DNA of 64,000 nt from Lachnospiraceae bacterium (GTDB lineage: Bacteria > Bacillota > Clostridia > Lachnospirales > Lachnospiraceae): the NCBI GenBank assembly GCA_015056795.1, contig SVFO01000003.1, forward strand, positions 1-64,000. Reading direction: 5' to 3'. The notes under the pieces are model-generated. The model was given only the letters and a program-made list of their open reading frames with translations. It did not search any database and was not told where the DNA came from. The position numbers were made by a program, and so were the translations under genes. Every line of letters begins with the position of its first letter. The first letter of the stretch is position 1. Below, one piece after another: positions 32,307-40,945 of the stretch.

Positions 32307-33788
32307 TTAATCTTTCGGCATTTTTTCAAACACCGATGCAACCCATTTATTATCATTCCAGAGATCCGGATTTTCGAGTTTTCTTTCTGCCAAATGTCCT
32401 GTCGTGATCGTGTCAAACCCGTCTGGCATTCCAAAATAGAAGTCCAGAATATCAATCTTCCCTCGCTTAAGTTCCACAAGGAATTGTCCTTTCATACCTG
32501 ATCCATCATATTCAAACTGTAAAGTCACATAATAGACATCTCCACTCAGCTTTGAGCATGTTGCATTCTTGAATATATTATTAGCACCATAGTTTATGGC
32601 ATTCAAATTTTCAGCCTCTTGCTTTTTCTCATACTCAATCATCCTTTCCGAAAACCTTTTCAGATTTGAGTTAGATATATACTGCTCCAAATTAATACTT
32701 GCTTCTTCCGCAATTGTACCATTAAAATCATTTATAAAACTGCTCAACTGTGTAACAATCTGTCTCTCCCTACTCTTTTCCATTTTGTTGACACCACATC
32801 CTACAAGAATGTTTCCCAAAACGATCATTACAACCATCATGCATATCAGCGAACTGCATCTTCTCTTATTATCAAAATTCTGAATATGTGCAAAACGCTC
32901 TTTTATCAGGTTTTTTCTTGTATATGTGATTATATAATTTGATACTTTATGACCTTCAATTGTGCCAAGAAGCGTTTCCATATATTTTTTTCGAGAATGC
33001 ATGCTTTCTCCGGCTAACATGATTTCATCGCAACAGTTTTCCATATCAGCATCTGCATACTGCCATGCCCAGTATATTAACGGATTGAACCAATGTAATG
33101 ATCTAGCCAACAGAAATAATGTCTTGATCCACAGATGTTTTTTACGATAATGGGTAAGCTCATGCTTTATAATAAGTCTTGCCTCCTCAGTTGAATAGTT
33201 TTCTCGCGGCAACAAAACAAAAGGATGGAGTAAACCAGCCAAACATGGACTTGGCAATTCTTTAAGAATAAGGACATTCAGCACCCTACCAACATTCTCA
33301 TCATGACTAACCTTATTCATAACATTCTTTATCACATCGGAATCTGCCATCTTTCCCCAGCGTCTTATCTTCCTTCGAAAGAAAAAACATCCAATCCCCT
33401 CAAATATAAGGGATGCGAAAACGCCTAAAATCCAAATGTAAGAAACGATTTCAAGCAGTTGAACTAGATTCGGCAAAGCTGGTTTGTGGCCCCCAGTTTC
33501 TGATGCTACAGGCGAACTCACAGTAACAAAGCTTTCTCCGCCTATAATTTCTTCAGAACTATTAGTCAACAATCTTGACTGTTGATACAGCACTGAATCT
33601 TCCTTTGTACGAGCAGAAATAATACCTATTGGAAAACTCAAGAAGGCCGCAAGCAAAATCCAGAAAAAAAGACGGCCTTGGCCTTGATATCGATTCCAAA
33701 ACTTTTTTCTAAATATCAGCCATGCACACAGAATTGCACTTGCTTCAACTGAGCATATAAAATAACAAACGAAAAACGAACAGATCAT
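32307..33788 (-). CDS. BlaR1/MecR1-type M56 membrane metallopeptidase sensor
   Basis: The N-terminal part holds four membrane segments (about 3-25, 35-57, 107-130 and a later one near 315-335). The M56 zinc motif IKHELTHYRKKH lies near residue 208, and FNPLIYWAWQYADADMENCCDEIM contains the third ligand. Unlike BlaR1 it lacks a C-terminal penicillin-binding domain: after the last helix (ILVGCGVNK) there are about 150 residues of unrecognised extracellular domain. A signal other than beta-lactam may therefore be sensed. It is 493 residues and overlaps the BlaI-type gene by 4 bases. On activation it should cleave the repressor, directly or indirectly. Confidence 0.9.
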   Translation of the reverse strand: MICSFFVCYFICSVEASAILCAWLIFRKKFWNRYQGQGRLFFWILLAAFLSFPIGIISARTKEDSVLYQQSRLLTNSSEEIIGGESFVTVSSPVASETGGHKPALPNLVQLLEIVSYIWILGVFASLIFEGIGCFFFRRKIRRWGKMADSDVIKNVMNKVSHDENVGRVLNVLILKELPSPCLAGLLHPFVLLPRENYSTEEARLIIKHELTHYRKKHLWIKTLFLLARSLHWFNPLIYWAWQYADADMENCCDEIMLAGESMHSRKKYMETLLGTIEGHKVSNYIITYTRKNLIKERFAHIQNFDNKRRCSSLICMMVVMIVLGNILVGCGVNKMEKSRERQIVTQLSSFINDFNGTIAEEASINLEQYISNSNLKRFSERMIEYEKKQEAENLNAINYGANNIFKNATCSKLSGDVYYVTLQFEYDGSGMKGQFLVELKRGKIDILDFYFGMPDGFDTITTGHLAERKLENPDLWNDNKWVASVFEKMPKD

Positions 33789-34165
33789 TTTTCACAGTCC
33801 TCTTCCAATTCATCAATCATTTTCCGTAAACTTGCTAAGTCTTCCTTACTAATGGCATTTCCGTGATATAAAGATACAACAAGGTCATAAATCGAATTAT
33901 TAAAAAGTTTACCCAATATATCCGAACTTTCCTGCTTCTTATACGCTTCTTCATTCAAAAGTGCAGTATAATAATTCGTTCTCGTTGATCTGTCACAAAT
34001 TACACAATTCTTTTCACATAACCTTGCAAGTATTGTCATCAATGTTGAAAGAGCCCAATGTCTCTTTCCATTCATTTTCTCAAGAATGTATGTCGAAGTC
34101 ACGGGAACTTCCGCTTTCCAAAGTACCTGCATTATCTCCAATTCTGCATCTCCCAGCTTTTTCAT
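33785..34165 (-). CDS. BlaI/MecI-type transcriptional repressor
   Basis: The start is probably at 34165 (MKKLGDAELEIMQVLWKAE, 126 residues), 12 bases after GGAGGTG; an alternative ATG lies at 34195. The winged-helix domain (VTSTYILEKMNGKRHWALSTLMTILARLCEKNCV) occupies about 10-75 and the C-terminal part is a helical dimerisation region. It should repress its own operon with the M56 sensor. The promoter contains two copies of TATAACATTAT, one of them between -35 and -10. No beta-lactamase or transporter target is adjacent, so the regulated function is unknown. Confidence 0.92.
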   Translation of the reverse strand: MKKLGDAELEIMQVLWKAEVPVTSTYILEKMNGKRHWALSTLMTILARLCEKNCVICDRSTRTNYYTALLNEEAYKKQESSDILGKLFNNSIYDLVVSLYHGNAISKEDLASLRKMIDELEEDCEK

Positions 34166-34218
34166 GGTCCGAACATTCACCTCCAATAGAATCATCTCTA
34201 CATAATATTATATTGTAA

Positions 34219-34272
34219 TATAACATTATTCTTTCATGTATCATTATACGCTTGTATAACATTATATGTCAA
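34219..34272 (-). promoter_or_regulatory. promoter and operators of the BlaI/BlaR-type operon
   Basis: On the minus strand TTGACA (34267-34272) and TATAAT (34243-34248) are 18 bases apart. TATAACATTAT (plus strand) occurs at 34255-34265, inside the spacer, and at 34219-34229, near +10. The copies are 36 bases apart. This placement fits repression by the BlaI-type protein encoded downstream. Confidence 0.8.
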
Positions 34273-34285
34273 GATTAAAATCATT

Positions 34286-34321
34286 AAAAAAATCCCAGGC
34301 CTTGTGTACCAGGGATTTTTT
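34286..34321. terminator. bidirectional terminator between the regulators and pyrF
   Basis: AAAAAATCCCAGG pairs with CCAGGGATTTTTT around a 10-base loop; T-runs are present in both directions. It ends the pyrF transcript on the minus strand. Confidence 0.85.
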
Positions 34322-34433
34322 ATCTAACACAAATTTTTATATTCAAAAACACTCTTATCTAGTCGCTTCTCATATTCGGCAGACAATGACTTGGCACATC
34401 GCACATCCTGTCCAGACCCTTGCCAGGCCATTA

Positions 34434-35363
34434 CTAAGCCCTCGCTGCCAGCGCTCCGGTGATGTCCTCCTTCATGTCAAGGACTGCTGCCCTGGAAGCC
34501 TCCGCATAATTCGCCTCGCCATATTTCGCATACTTCTCCTGCTGGAAGGCTGCAATGATGCCACGGGAGGAATTGATGATGGCGCCAAGGCCGTCCTCGT
34601 TAAAGAAGTGAACAAGGTCTGCACCCTTTCCGCCCTGTGCTCCATAGCCGGGTACAAGGATGAAGGTCTTCGGCATCACTTTGCGAAGGAGCTTGCCCTG
34701 CTCGGGATAGGTTGCGCCTACCACGGCACCGACATAAGAATAGGAATCATCCATGCACTCCTCGCCCCATGCACGCACGTGCTCTCCAACGAGCTCATAG
34801 AGAGGCTTTCCATCGATCAGGCGATCCTGGAACTCTCCGCTGGAGGGATTCGAGGTCTTTACCAATACGAAAATGCCCTTCTTTTCTTCCTTACATACCT
34901 TGATGAAAGGCTTTACGCCGTCACTTCCAAGATACGGGTTCACGGTGACAAAATCCTCATCGAAGCCATAGAAGGAATTTGCCCCAACGCTTACCTTGCC
35001 AAGATGTCCAACCGCATAGGCCTCAGAGGTGGAACCGATGTCGCCGCGCTTGATGTCGCCGATCACGACAAGGCCCTTCTCCTTACAATAGTCCACGGTC
35101 TTCTTAAACGCCACGAGTCCCGGAATGCCAAACTGCTCATACATTGCAACCTGGGGCTTTACGGCTGGAACCAAATCATAGATGGCATCCACGATGCCCT
35201 TGTTATACTGCCAAATGGCCTCTGCTGCACCCTCTAAGGTTTCGCCAAACTCAGCAAACGCTGCCTTCTGAATCTGGGAGGGCACATACTTCATCATGGG
35301 GTCAAGTCCTACCACGATGGGTGCCTGGGTCTTTTGAATCTTCTCAATCAGTTTGTTAATCAT
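34434..35363 (-). CDS. pyrF: orotidine 5'-phosphate decarboxylase (long form)
   Basis: PyrF decarboxylates OMP to UMP. It has 309 residues and is of the longer type 2 form. It carries VVGLDPMM near the start and the catalytic Lys-Asp segment GDIKRGDIGSTSEAYA near residue 97, then VNPYLGSDGVKPF and VPGYGAQGG, which bind the phosphate. It stands alone on the minus strand, separate from pyrE at 19172. Confidence 0.96.
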   Translation of the reverse strand: MINKLIEKIQKTQAPIVVGLDPMMKYVPSQIQKAAFAEFGETLEGAAEAIWQYNKGIVDAIYDLVPAVKPQVAMYEQFGIPGLVAFKKTVDYCKEKGLVVIGDIKRGDIGSTSEAYAVGHLGKVSVGANSFYGFDEDFVTVNPYLGSDGVKPFIKVCKEEKKGIFVLVKTSNPSSGEFQDRLIDGKPLYELVGEHVRAWGEECMDDSYSYVGAVVGATYPEQGKLLRKVMPKTFILVPGYGAQGGKGADLVHFFNEDGLGAIINSSRGIIAAFQQEKYAKYGEANYAEASRAAVLDMKEDITGALAARA

Positions 35364-35484
35364 GTTCTTTTTTCTCCTATGATGATTTCTCTATATCTTC
35401 CATATCAACCAAATGTCCTGTACCGATATATCAAGCTATGTTTCTTAATCATTTCTTGTTCGAGCCTGCTTTTCGGAAAAGTTT

Positions 35485-36201
35485 TTAACCCGCAATGACC
35501 GCCTTGATGGCTTCCTGAATGCGTCCCTTCACACACTCTGCGAGCTCCTTCGTGCTCATGTCCTTATACTCCTCATAGTAGATCGGTTCGAGGAAATAGA
35601 TCCGTGCAGTCACCCGTCTTAAGCTGTTGAAATCAAAAGCCTTATAGGAATCTACAACAGCCACGGGCACAACTGGCACCTTCGACCAGTGCGCAGCCTT
35701 GAAGGCTCCTGGCAAAAACTCCTGCAAATTGTTTCCGTTGCGGTTATAGCCGCCCTCAGGGAAAATGATAAAGCGTCTGCCGTTTTTAACTTCATCGGCC
35801 ATTTTTCGAATGCTTTTTAGCTGTTCGCGCAAATTATCCTTGTTAATTCGAATGCCGTCTAACACGTCAATAAACTCATTCGTCAAAATCATCTTTGAAC
35901 GTTTCAGGTCCATGACAACGGAACAGGGCTCGTCATGTCCGTTAACTATGCCCAGCGCATCAAATTTTCCCTGATGGTTGGGATACATCAGGTATCCACC
36001 CTCCTTCGGCAAATTCTCCGTGCCGAAGCATTTCGTGATAATGCGCGCATTCCGCATGGTATATTTCACCATGTTTCTTGCAACGCCATAACGATATTTC
36101 TCACTATAGTCATCAGGATGCCTCATCATAAGCCTGATCTTAACAACATAATAGATAATCAGCGGTATGGAAATCAGAATCGCATAATAGTATCGAAGCA
36201 T
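35485..36201 (-). CDS. 1-acyl-glycerol-3-phosphate acyltransferase family protein
   Basis: This 238-residue membrane-bound protein should acylate lysophosphatidic acid or a related lipid. It has an N-terminal hydrophobic segment (about 2-21), the HX4D motif in NHQGKFDALG near residue 75, and the second motif FPEGGYNR near 149, as in PlsC. The HX4D sequence reads HQGKFD and is slightly unusual (HxxxxD spacing kept, NHQG more typically NHxS). It lies 120 bases upstream of pyrF, with no clear operon link. Confidence 0.88.
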   Translation of the reverse strand: MLRYYYAILISIPLIIYYVVKIRLMMRHPDDYSEKYRYGVARNMVKYTMRNARIITKCFGTENLPKEGGYLMYPNHQGKFDALGIVNGHDEPCSVVMDLKRSKMILTNEFIDVLDGIRINKDNLREQLKSIRKMADEVKNGRRFIIFPEGGYNRNGNNLQEFLPGAFKAAHWSKVPVVPVAVVDSYKAFDFNSLRRVTARIYFLEPIYYEEYKDMSTKELAECVKGRIQEAIKAVIAG

Positions 36202-36320
36202 ATGTCACCATAACCTTTCCTAGCGAAATTCTTCACCAAACTACCTTTCCCATATATAAATTATAATCGGAAAATGCCGTTCTTTCAACCATAAATTCAT
36301 GTTGCAAAGCCCTGACGCAC

Positions 36321-36361
36321 AAAAAAGTCCCTTGCGATCGACCCATTCGTCGCAAGGGGCT
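36321..36361 (-). terminator. terminator of nrdD
   Basis: CCCTTGCGA (36329-36337) pairs with TCGCAAGGG (36350-36358) around a 12-base loop, followed on the minus strand by ACTTTTTTG. Confidence 0.88.
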
Positions 36362-36394
36362 TTATGCTCTTTTCCTCTTATTTCAGGAAGCTTC

Positions 36395-38785
36395 CTATAC
36401 GCAGGAAATCTTTACCTGCTCCGCATATTTTTGAATCTTAGGAGCTCCAACATACTTGGTAAAGTTCTCTCCGTTTACCTCAACCAGCGTCGGTGCCTGC
36501 ATGATTCCATAGCGATTTGCCAGCTCCACATTCTCCATGGCATCGATCACAACATAAGGAATTCCCTCCAGATAGCTCTTAGCCAATACGCAGTTCGGGC
36601 AGGTCTTCGTAGTAAACAGATATCTTACGCCCTCAGGCTTCTCCACGTTGACGTCCACGTCCTGTTCAAAATTGGACAGGGTAACCACGCTGCTTACGGG
36701 GCGCTTCAGCTCGGACTTCTCAATGTCGTACTCGGTTCTGTTTGCATACTCCTGAAGCTTACCGTCATTCCAGTTCTGTACGGGACGATAGTAACCGGTA
36801 ATGCGGCTGTAAACCTCGGTCTTTGCTCCGCAGTGAGGACAAATCTTCACTTCGCCTGCAAGATATCCATGCTCCTTACAGATGGAGTAGGTCGGGGACA
36901 GAGTGTAGTAAGGAAGCTTATAATTCTGTGCAATCGTACGAACCAAATTTGCCGCAGCCTTCCAGTCAGGGAGCTTCTCTCCAAGGAACGCATGGAATAC
37001 GGTTCCGGAGGTATACAGCGTCTGCAGGTCATCCTGAATGTCAAGGGCATCAAAGATGTCCACGGTATAATCCACGGGCAGATGGGAGGAATTGGTGTAA
37101 TAAGGGGTATCTCCCTCATGTCCCGCCGTTTTGATCATGGGATAACGCTTCTTGTCATGCTTTGCCAGACGATAGGTCGTGCTCTCTGCAGGCGTTGCCT
37201 CAAGATTGTAGAGGTCACCATACTGCTCCTGATAATCGGACAGACGGTTTCTCATGTGATTCAGCACTTCCTTGGTGAATTCCTGCGTTCTGGGATCGCT
37301 CATGTCAGCGCGCAGCCAATTGGCATTCAGACCAACCTCGTTCATGCCGATCAGGCCAATCGTTGAGAAATGATTGTCAAAGCTTCCAAGATATCTCTTG
37401 GTATAAGGGTACAGACCCTCGTCAAGGAGCTTACTGATGACGCCGCGCTTGATCTTCAGGGATCTTGCGGCAATATCCATCATACGGTCAAGTCTTGCAT
37501 AGAACTCAGACTTATTGGCAGCCAAATAAGCGATTCTGGGCATGTTGATCGTAACAACGCCAACGCTTCCGGTGCTCTCTCCTGAACCAAAGAAACCGCC
37601 GGTCTTCTTGCGCAGCTCTCTAAGGTCAAGGCGAAGTCTGCAGCACATGGAACGCACGTCGGAGGGTGCCATGTCGGAGTTGATGTAATTGGAGAAATAA
37701 GGGGTACCGTACTTGGAGGTCATTTCGAATAAGAGACGATTGTTCTCCGTGTCGGACCAGTCAAAATCCTTCGTGATGGAATAGGTCGGAATCGGATACT
37801 GGAAGCCTCTGCCGTGGGAATCCCCCTCGATCATGGTCTCAATGAACGCCTTGTTCACCATATCCATTTCCTTCTTACAATCCTTATATTTAAAGTTCAT
37901 CTCCTTGCCGCCAACGATGGCAGGAAGCTCCGCGAGATCCTCGGGAACCGTCCAGTCCAGGGTAATGTTGGAGAAGGGAGCCTGCGTACCCCAACGGCTG
38001 GGAGTATTTACGCCATAAATAAATGCCTCAATGCACTTCTTTACTTCAGAATAGCTTAAGTTGTCCACCTTGACAAAGGGTGCAAGATAGGTGTCAAAGG
38101 AGGAGAATGCCTGTGCGCCTGCCCACTCGTTCTGCATGATGCCAAGGAAGTTTACCATCTGGTTGCAGAGTACGGAGAGGTGCTTTGCGGGTGCGGAGGA
38201 AATCTTTCCGGTGATGCCGCCAAGGCCTTCCTTGATCAGTTGCTTTAAGGACCAGCCTGCACAATATCCAGTTAACATGGAAAGGTCATGAATGTGGATG
38301 TCCGCATTGCGGTGTGCCTCTGCGATCTCATCATCATAGATCTCAGAAAGCCAATAGTTTGCAGTTACTGCGCCAGAGTTGGAAAGAATCAGGCCACCTA
38401 CGGAATAGGTTACCGTGGAATTCTCCTTTACGCGCCAGTCCTCTACCTTTACATAGCTGTTTACGACATCCTTATAGTCCAAAATGGTAGACTTCATGGC
38501 ACGCATTTTCTCGCGCTGTCTGCGGTACAGGATGTAGGCTTTAGCTACCTCCTCGTAGCCTGCCTGGCCCAAAACCTTCTCCACGCTGTCCTGCACGTCC
38601 TCAATCTGAACGGCATTGTCCTTAATCTTCGACTGGAAATCAGCCGTCACGCGAAGCGCAAGTAAATCTACAATATCATTGTTGTAGCTCATCTCCGTCG
38701 CGTTAAATGCCTTCATAATCGCGTCATTGATCTTTGACAACGTAAAATCTGCTTTGGTCCCATCCCTCTTAACAATTTGCAACAT
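36395..38785 (-). CDS. nrdD: anaerobic ribonucleoside-triphosphate reductase with thioredoxin-like tail
   Basis: NrdD reduces NTPs to dNTPs through a glycyl radical. The 796 residues comprise an ATP cone (about 1-95, IVKRDGTKADFTLSKINDAIMKAF), the catalytic barrel, a CPHCG zinc site near 670, and the glycyl-radical motif RITGYYRPV near residue 690. Unusually, about 75 residues at the C-terminus (VRYLFTTKTCPNCVLAKSYLEG, then QAPTLVEVNGE) form a glutaredoxin/thioredoxin-like domain with CPNC, probably a built-in reductant. The activase gene nrdG is not in this window. Two NrdR boxes lie upstream. Confidence 0.97.
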   Translation of the reverse strand: MLQIVKRDGTKADFTLSKINDAIMKAFNATEMSYNNDIVDLLALRVTADFQSKIKDNAVQIEDVQDSVEKVLGQAGYEEVAKAYILYRRQREKMRAMKSTILDYKDVVNSYVKVEDWRVKENSTVTYSVGGLILSNSGAVTANYWLSEIYDDEIAEAHRNADIHIHDLSMLTGYCAGWSLKQLIKEGLGGITGKISSAPAKHLSVLCNQMVNFLGIMQNEWAGAQAFSSFDTYLAPFVKVDNLSYSEVKKCIEAFIYGVNTPSRWGTQAPFSNITLDWTVPEDLAELPAIVGGKEMNFKYKDCKKEMDMVNKAFIETMIEGDSHGRGFQYPIPTYSITKDFDWSDTENNRLLFEMTSKYGTPYFSNYINSDMAPSDVRSMCCRLRLDLRELRKKTGGFFGSGESTGSVGVVTINMPRIAYLAANKSEFYARLDRMMDIAARSLKIKRGVISKLLDEGLYPYTKRYLGSFDNHFSTIGLIGMNEVGLNANWLRADMSDPRTQEFTKEVLNHMRNRLSDYQEQYGDLYNLEATPAESTTYRLAKHDKKRYPMIKTAGHEGDTPYYTNSSHLPVDYTVDIFDALDIQDDLQTLYTSGTVFHAFLGEKLPDWKAAANLVRTIAQNYKLPYYTLSPTYSICKEHGYLAGEVKICPHCGAKTEVYSRITGYYRPVQNWNDGKLQEYANRTEYDIEKSELKRPVSSVVTLSNFEQDVDVNVEKPEGVRYLFTTKTCPNCVLAKSYLEGIPYVVIDAMENVELANRYGIMQAPTLVEVNGENFTKYVGAPKIQKYAEQVKISCV

Positions 38786-38870
38786 CCTTCAATCCCTCCA
38801 ATTGATTGACTCTTTGGTTATTTTTTTCGGGAAATCGCGTATTTCTGGCAATTCCCCAAAAGGCAATACT

Positions 38871-38900
38871 ATTTTATCATTGATCGCTTGGGAATGTCAA
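38871..38900 (-). promoter_or_regulatory. likely nrdD promoter
   Basis: On the minus strand TTGACA (38895-38900) and TAAAAT (38871-38876) are 18 bases apart, about 85 bases upstream of the nrdD start codon. A second possibility is TTGCAC with TATATA inside NrdR box 1. Confidence 0.75.
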
Positions 38901-38907
38901 TGTATAT

Positions 38908-38955
38908 CCACTATATATTGTGGGCAAATTTTTGTGCAAATCGAACATATTGTGT
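38908..38955 (-). promoter_or_regulatory. pair of NrdR boxes
   Basis: Box 1 at 38908-38923 (CCACTATATATTGTGG) matches the ACACWATATATWGTGT consensus at 14 of 16 positions. Box 2 at 38940-38955 matches at 13 of 16. Their starts are 32 bases apart, three helical turns, as is usual for paired NrdR sites. They lie just upstream of the nrdD promoter and should repress it when dATP is high. Confidence 0.85.
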
Positions 38956-38984
38956 TTTTAATAGTCTGAATAAAACCGACAATT

Positions 38985-39018
38985 CAAAAAACGGACACCC
39001 AAATTCAGGCGTCCGTTT
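38985..39018 (-). terminator. terminator of the TPR lipoprotein gene
   Basis: ACGGACACC pairs with GGCGTCCGT around a loop of about 8 bases; on the minus strand TTTTTT follows. It lies between the TPR gene and the nrdD regulatory region and insulates the two. Confidence 0.85.
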
Positions 39019-39087
39019 TCCATGTTTCATCATCCTTATGTTATGTCCCTTTGTCCTCGCAGACTTATTTCTAAGGCCCGGCCGATA

Positions 39088-40182
39088 TTAGTTTCCTTCT
39101 TCCTGCCCGGCCGAATCTATAGCGAAGGATCCATCCCTTGTCGAAAGAAAGATTTGCTCCCTCAGGGCATCCTCATCCGTGGGATAAAGCTTTAGGTAGG
39201 TCTTCATACGCTCTGCCGCCTTCTGGAAATTCCCGAGGAACTCATATGCCACGATTTCATTATAGGAAAGAACCTGTTGCATCTCCTTATCATCCAAATT
39301 TAGGCCTGACCGAAAGGCTGCGAGCGCCATCTCATAATTGCCACGCTTCATCTCACAGATGCCTAGCTGATTATACATTTCAGCGCTGTCACCGTGCTTG
39401 TCCAGATAAGAGCGATAAACATTACATGCGTAGTTATAATCTCCGGTAGCCTCATAGGCCTTTCCGAGATACAGGCTGCTCTCCGCCTTCTCGTCCGACT
39501 TTGCGTCCTCAAGTTCAACATAGGCCTGCTGATAATTCTCCATAAAATAATAGATGCGGCCCTTGTCATAGGAGCTCAACGTCTTTGCGCCATTATCCAG
39601 CGCCGTCTGCAGATACTCCTGCCCCGCCGCCTTGTAGCCAAAGCGGGAGAATTTCTCATAGATGGTAAACAGTCGGTCATAATTCTTGGGATCCATGGAC
39701 ACGGCCTTGTCGAAATCTGCCTTTGCTTCATTGAACTGATCCAGCTGAAGCTCCACGCCGCCACGCAGATAATAAGCTTCCTTCTCCTGAGGCTTCAGGG
39801 CCAAAATGGAGTTGTAAACCTCCTTAGCCTCCTGATACTTTCCTGCACCCTCGTACGCCGACGCCAGATAGTAATTCAGGTCATAATCCACGTCCTGCAA
39901 CAGGCCATTGCTCCCTGCCAATGCCTTCAGGAAGCACTCAATTGCCTCGTCGAACTTAGCCTGACCCAAATAGGCAATTCCCATGCCCCTGGCAATCAGC
40001 CTTGCATCCTCATTTTGTTCAGCGGCCTCCTCAAACGTATCCAGCGCCCCTTGGTAATCCATGCTCTCTATGAGATTCATGGCCTCCTTGATCTTCTCCG
40101 TTTTGCTGCCGCATCCGGAGGCAACCACGGCCATCATCAGCGCCAGGGCGAGGCAGATGCCTTTTCTCTTCCATCCGCGCAT
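39088..40182 (-). CDS. tetratricopeptide-repeat lipoprotein
   Basis: I set the start at 40182 (MRGWKRKGICLALALMMAVV, 364 residues) because it gives a lipoprotein signal with lipobox VASGC; the longer frame from 40368 would overlap mscL and has an Arg-rich lead. After Cys24 the protein consists of about nine TPR units (for example FDEAIECFLKALAG, YQEAKEVYNSILALKP, FNEAKADFDKAVSMDP, YEMALAAFRSGLNL). It should be anchored outside the membrane as a protein-protein scaffold. The partner is unknown. It follows mscL by about 60 bases. Confidence 0.85.
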   Translation of the reverse strand: MRGWKRKGICLALALMMAVVASGCGSKTEKIKEAMNLIESMDYQGALDTFEEAAEQNEDARLIARGMGIAYLGQAKFDEAIECFLKALAGSNGLLQDVDYDLNYYLASAYEGAGKYQEAKEVYNSILALKPQEKEAYYLRGGVELQLDQFNEAKADFDKAVSMDPKNYDRLFTIYEKFSRFGYKAAGQEYLQTALDNGAKTLSSYDKGRIYYFMENYQQAYVELEDAKSDEKAESSLYLGKAYEATGDYNYACNVYRSYLDKHGDSAEMYNQLGICEMKRGNYEMALAAFRSGLNLDDKEMQQVLSYNEIVAYEFLGNFQKAAERMKTYLKLYPTDEDALREQIFLSTRDGSFAIDSAGQEEGN

Positions 40183-40243
40183 GCCTTGCTCCGTACCTTT
40201 CACGGCAAGCTGTGCCTGCCTCTTAAGTCTCGTTATAGATTCC

Positions 40244-40717
40244 TTACTTGGTCTCCTCAAGAACGGAGGTGCAGTGAGGACATCTAGTTGCATCAATGGC
40301 GATCTCCGACTTACAAAAAGGACACTTCTTGGTCGTGGGAGCCTTCGGTGCTTCGGGCTTCTTGCCAATGCTCATGGCCTTGTTCACTGCCTTTACAAGA
40401 ATAAAGATCACAAGTGCGGTAATCAGGAAATTGATTACTGCGGTGATAAAGCTACCATATGCAAATACGGCTGCGCCTGCTTCCCTTGCTTCTGCAACGG
40501 AGGCAAAGGTCTGATCCGTCTTAGACAACAGGATAAACAGATTGCTGAAATCCGTGCCGCCAAATAGACCTAAAATAGGTGAAAGCAGGTCATTGTTTAA
40601 CGACGTAACAATTGCCGTAAACGCGCCACCGATGATAACGCCGACTGCCATGTCCATTACGTTTCCGCGTAAAACAAACTTCTTAAACTCTGCAAAAAAT
40701 CCCTTGTCCTTACTCAT
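40244..40717 (-). CDS. mscL: large-conductance mechanosensitive channel with zinc-ribbon tail
   Basis: MscL forms a pentameric pore that opens under membrane tension. Residues 1-105 show the family sequence [23 protein letters not shown] (first helix) and [23 protein letters not shown] (second helix). The C-terminus carries [18 protein letters not shown], a four-Cys zinc ribbon not found in most MscL proteins. The total of 157 residues is slightly longer than the usual 130-150. The ribbon probably lies in the cytoplasmic bundle. Confidence 0.95.
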   Translation of the reverse strand: MSKDKGFFAEFKKFVLRGNVMDMAVGVIIGGAFTAIVTSLNNDLLSPILGLFGGTDFSNLFILLSKTDQTFASVAEAREAGAAVFAYGSFITAVINFLITALVIFILVKAVNKAMSIGKKPEAPKAPTTKKCPFCKSEIAIDATRCPHCTSVLEETK

Positions 40718-40869
40718 TTTCGCTCTCCTCCATTTTAACCAATGTTATTGTGAATGACAAAAACGCTTTGTTCGGGAATCTCCCGTACCTCCTGTTTATC
40801 ATATCACAAACTATTTCCCACCTCAATATTTTTGTTGGAAAAAGCACATAAATTTCTATGCTTTGCGTC

Positions 40870-40898
40870 TTTCCAAAACGCTCCGTTTCGGGTATACT
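40870..40898 (+). promoter_or_regulatory. promoter of holA
   Basis: TTTCCA at 40870-40875 and TATACT at 40893-40898 are 17 bases apart. The -35 is weak. Transcription would begin about 40 bases before the holA ATG. Confidence 0.5.
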
Positions 40899-40945
40899 AA
40901 TCATAGTGAAAGTCCCGTCAGGGAAGCCCGAAAGGAACGAGTACC

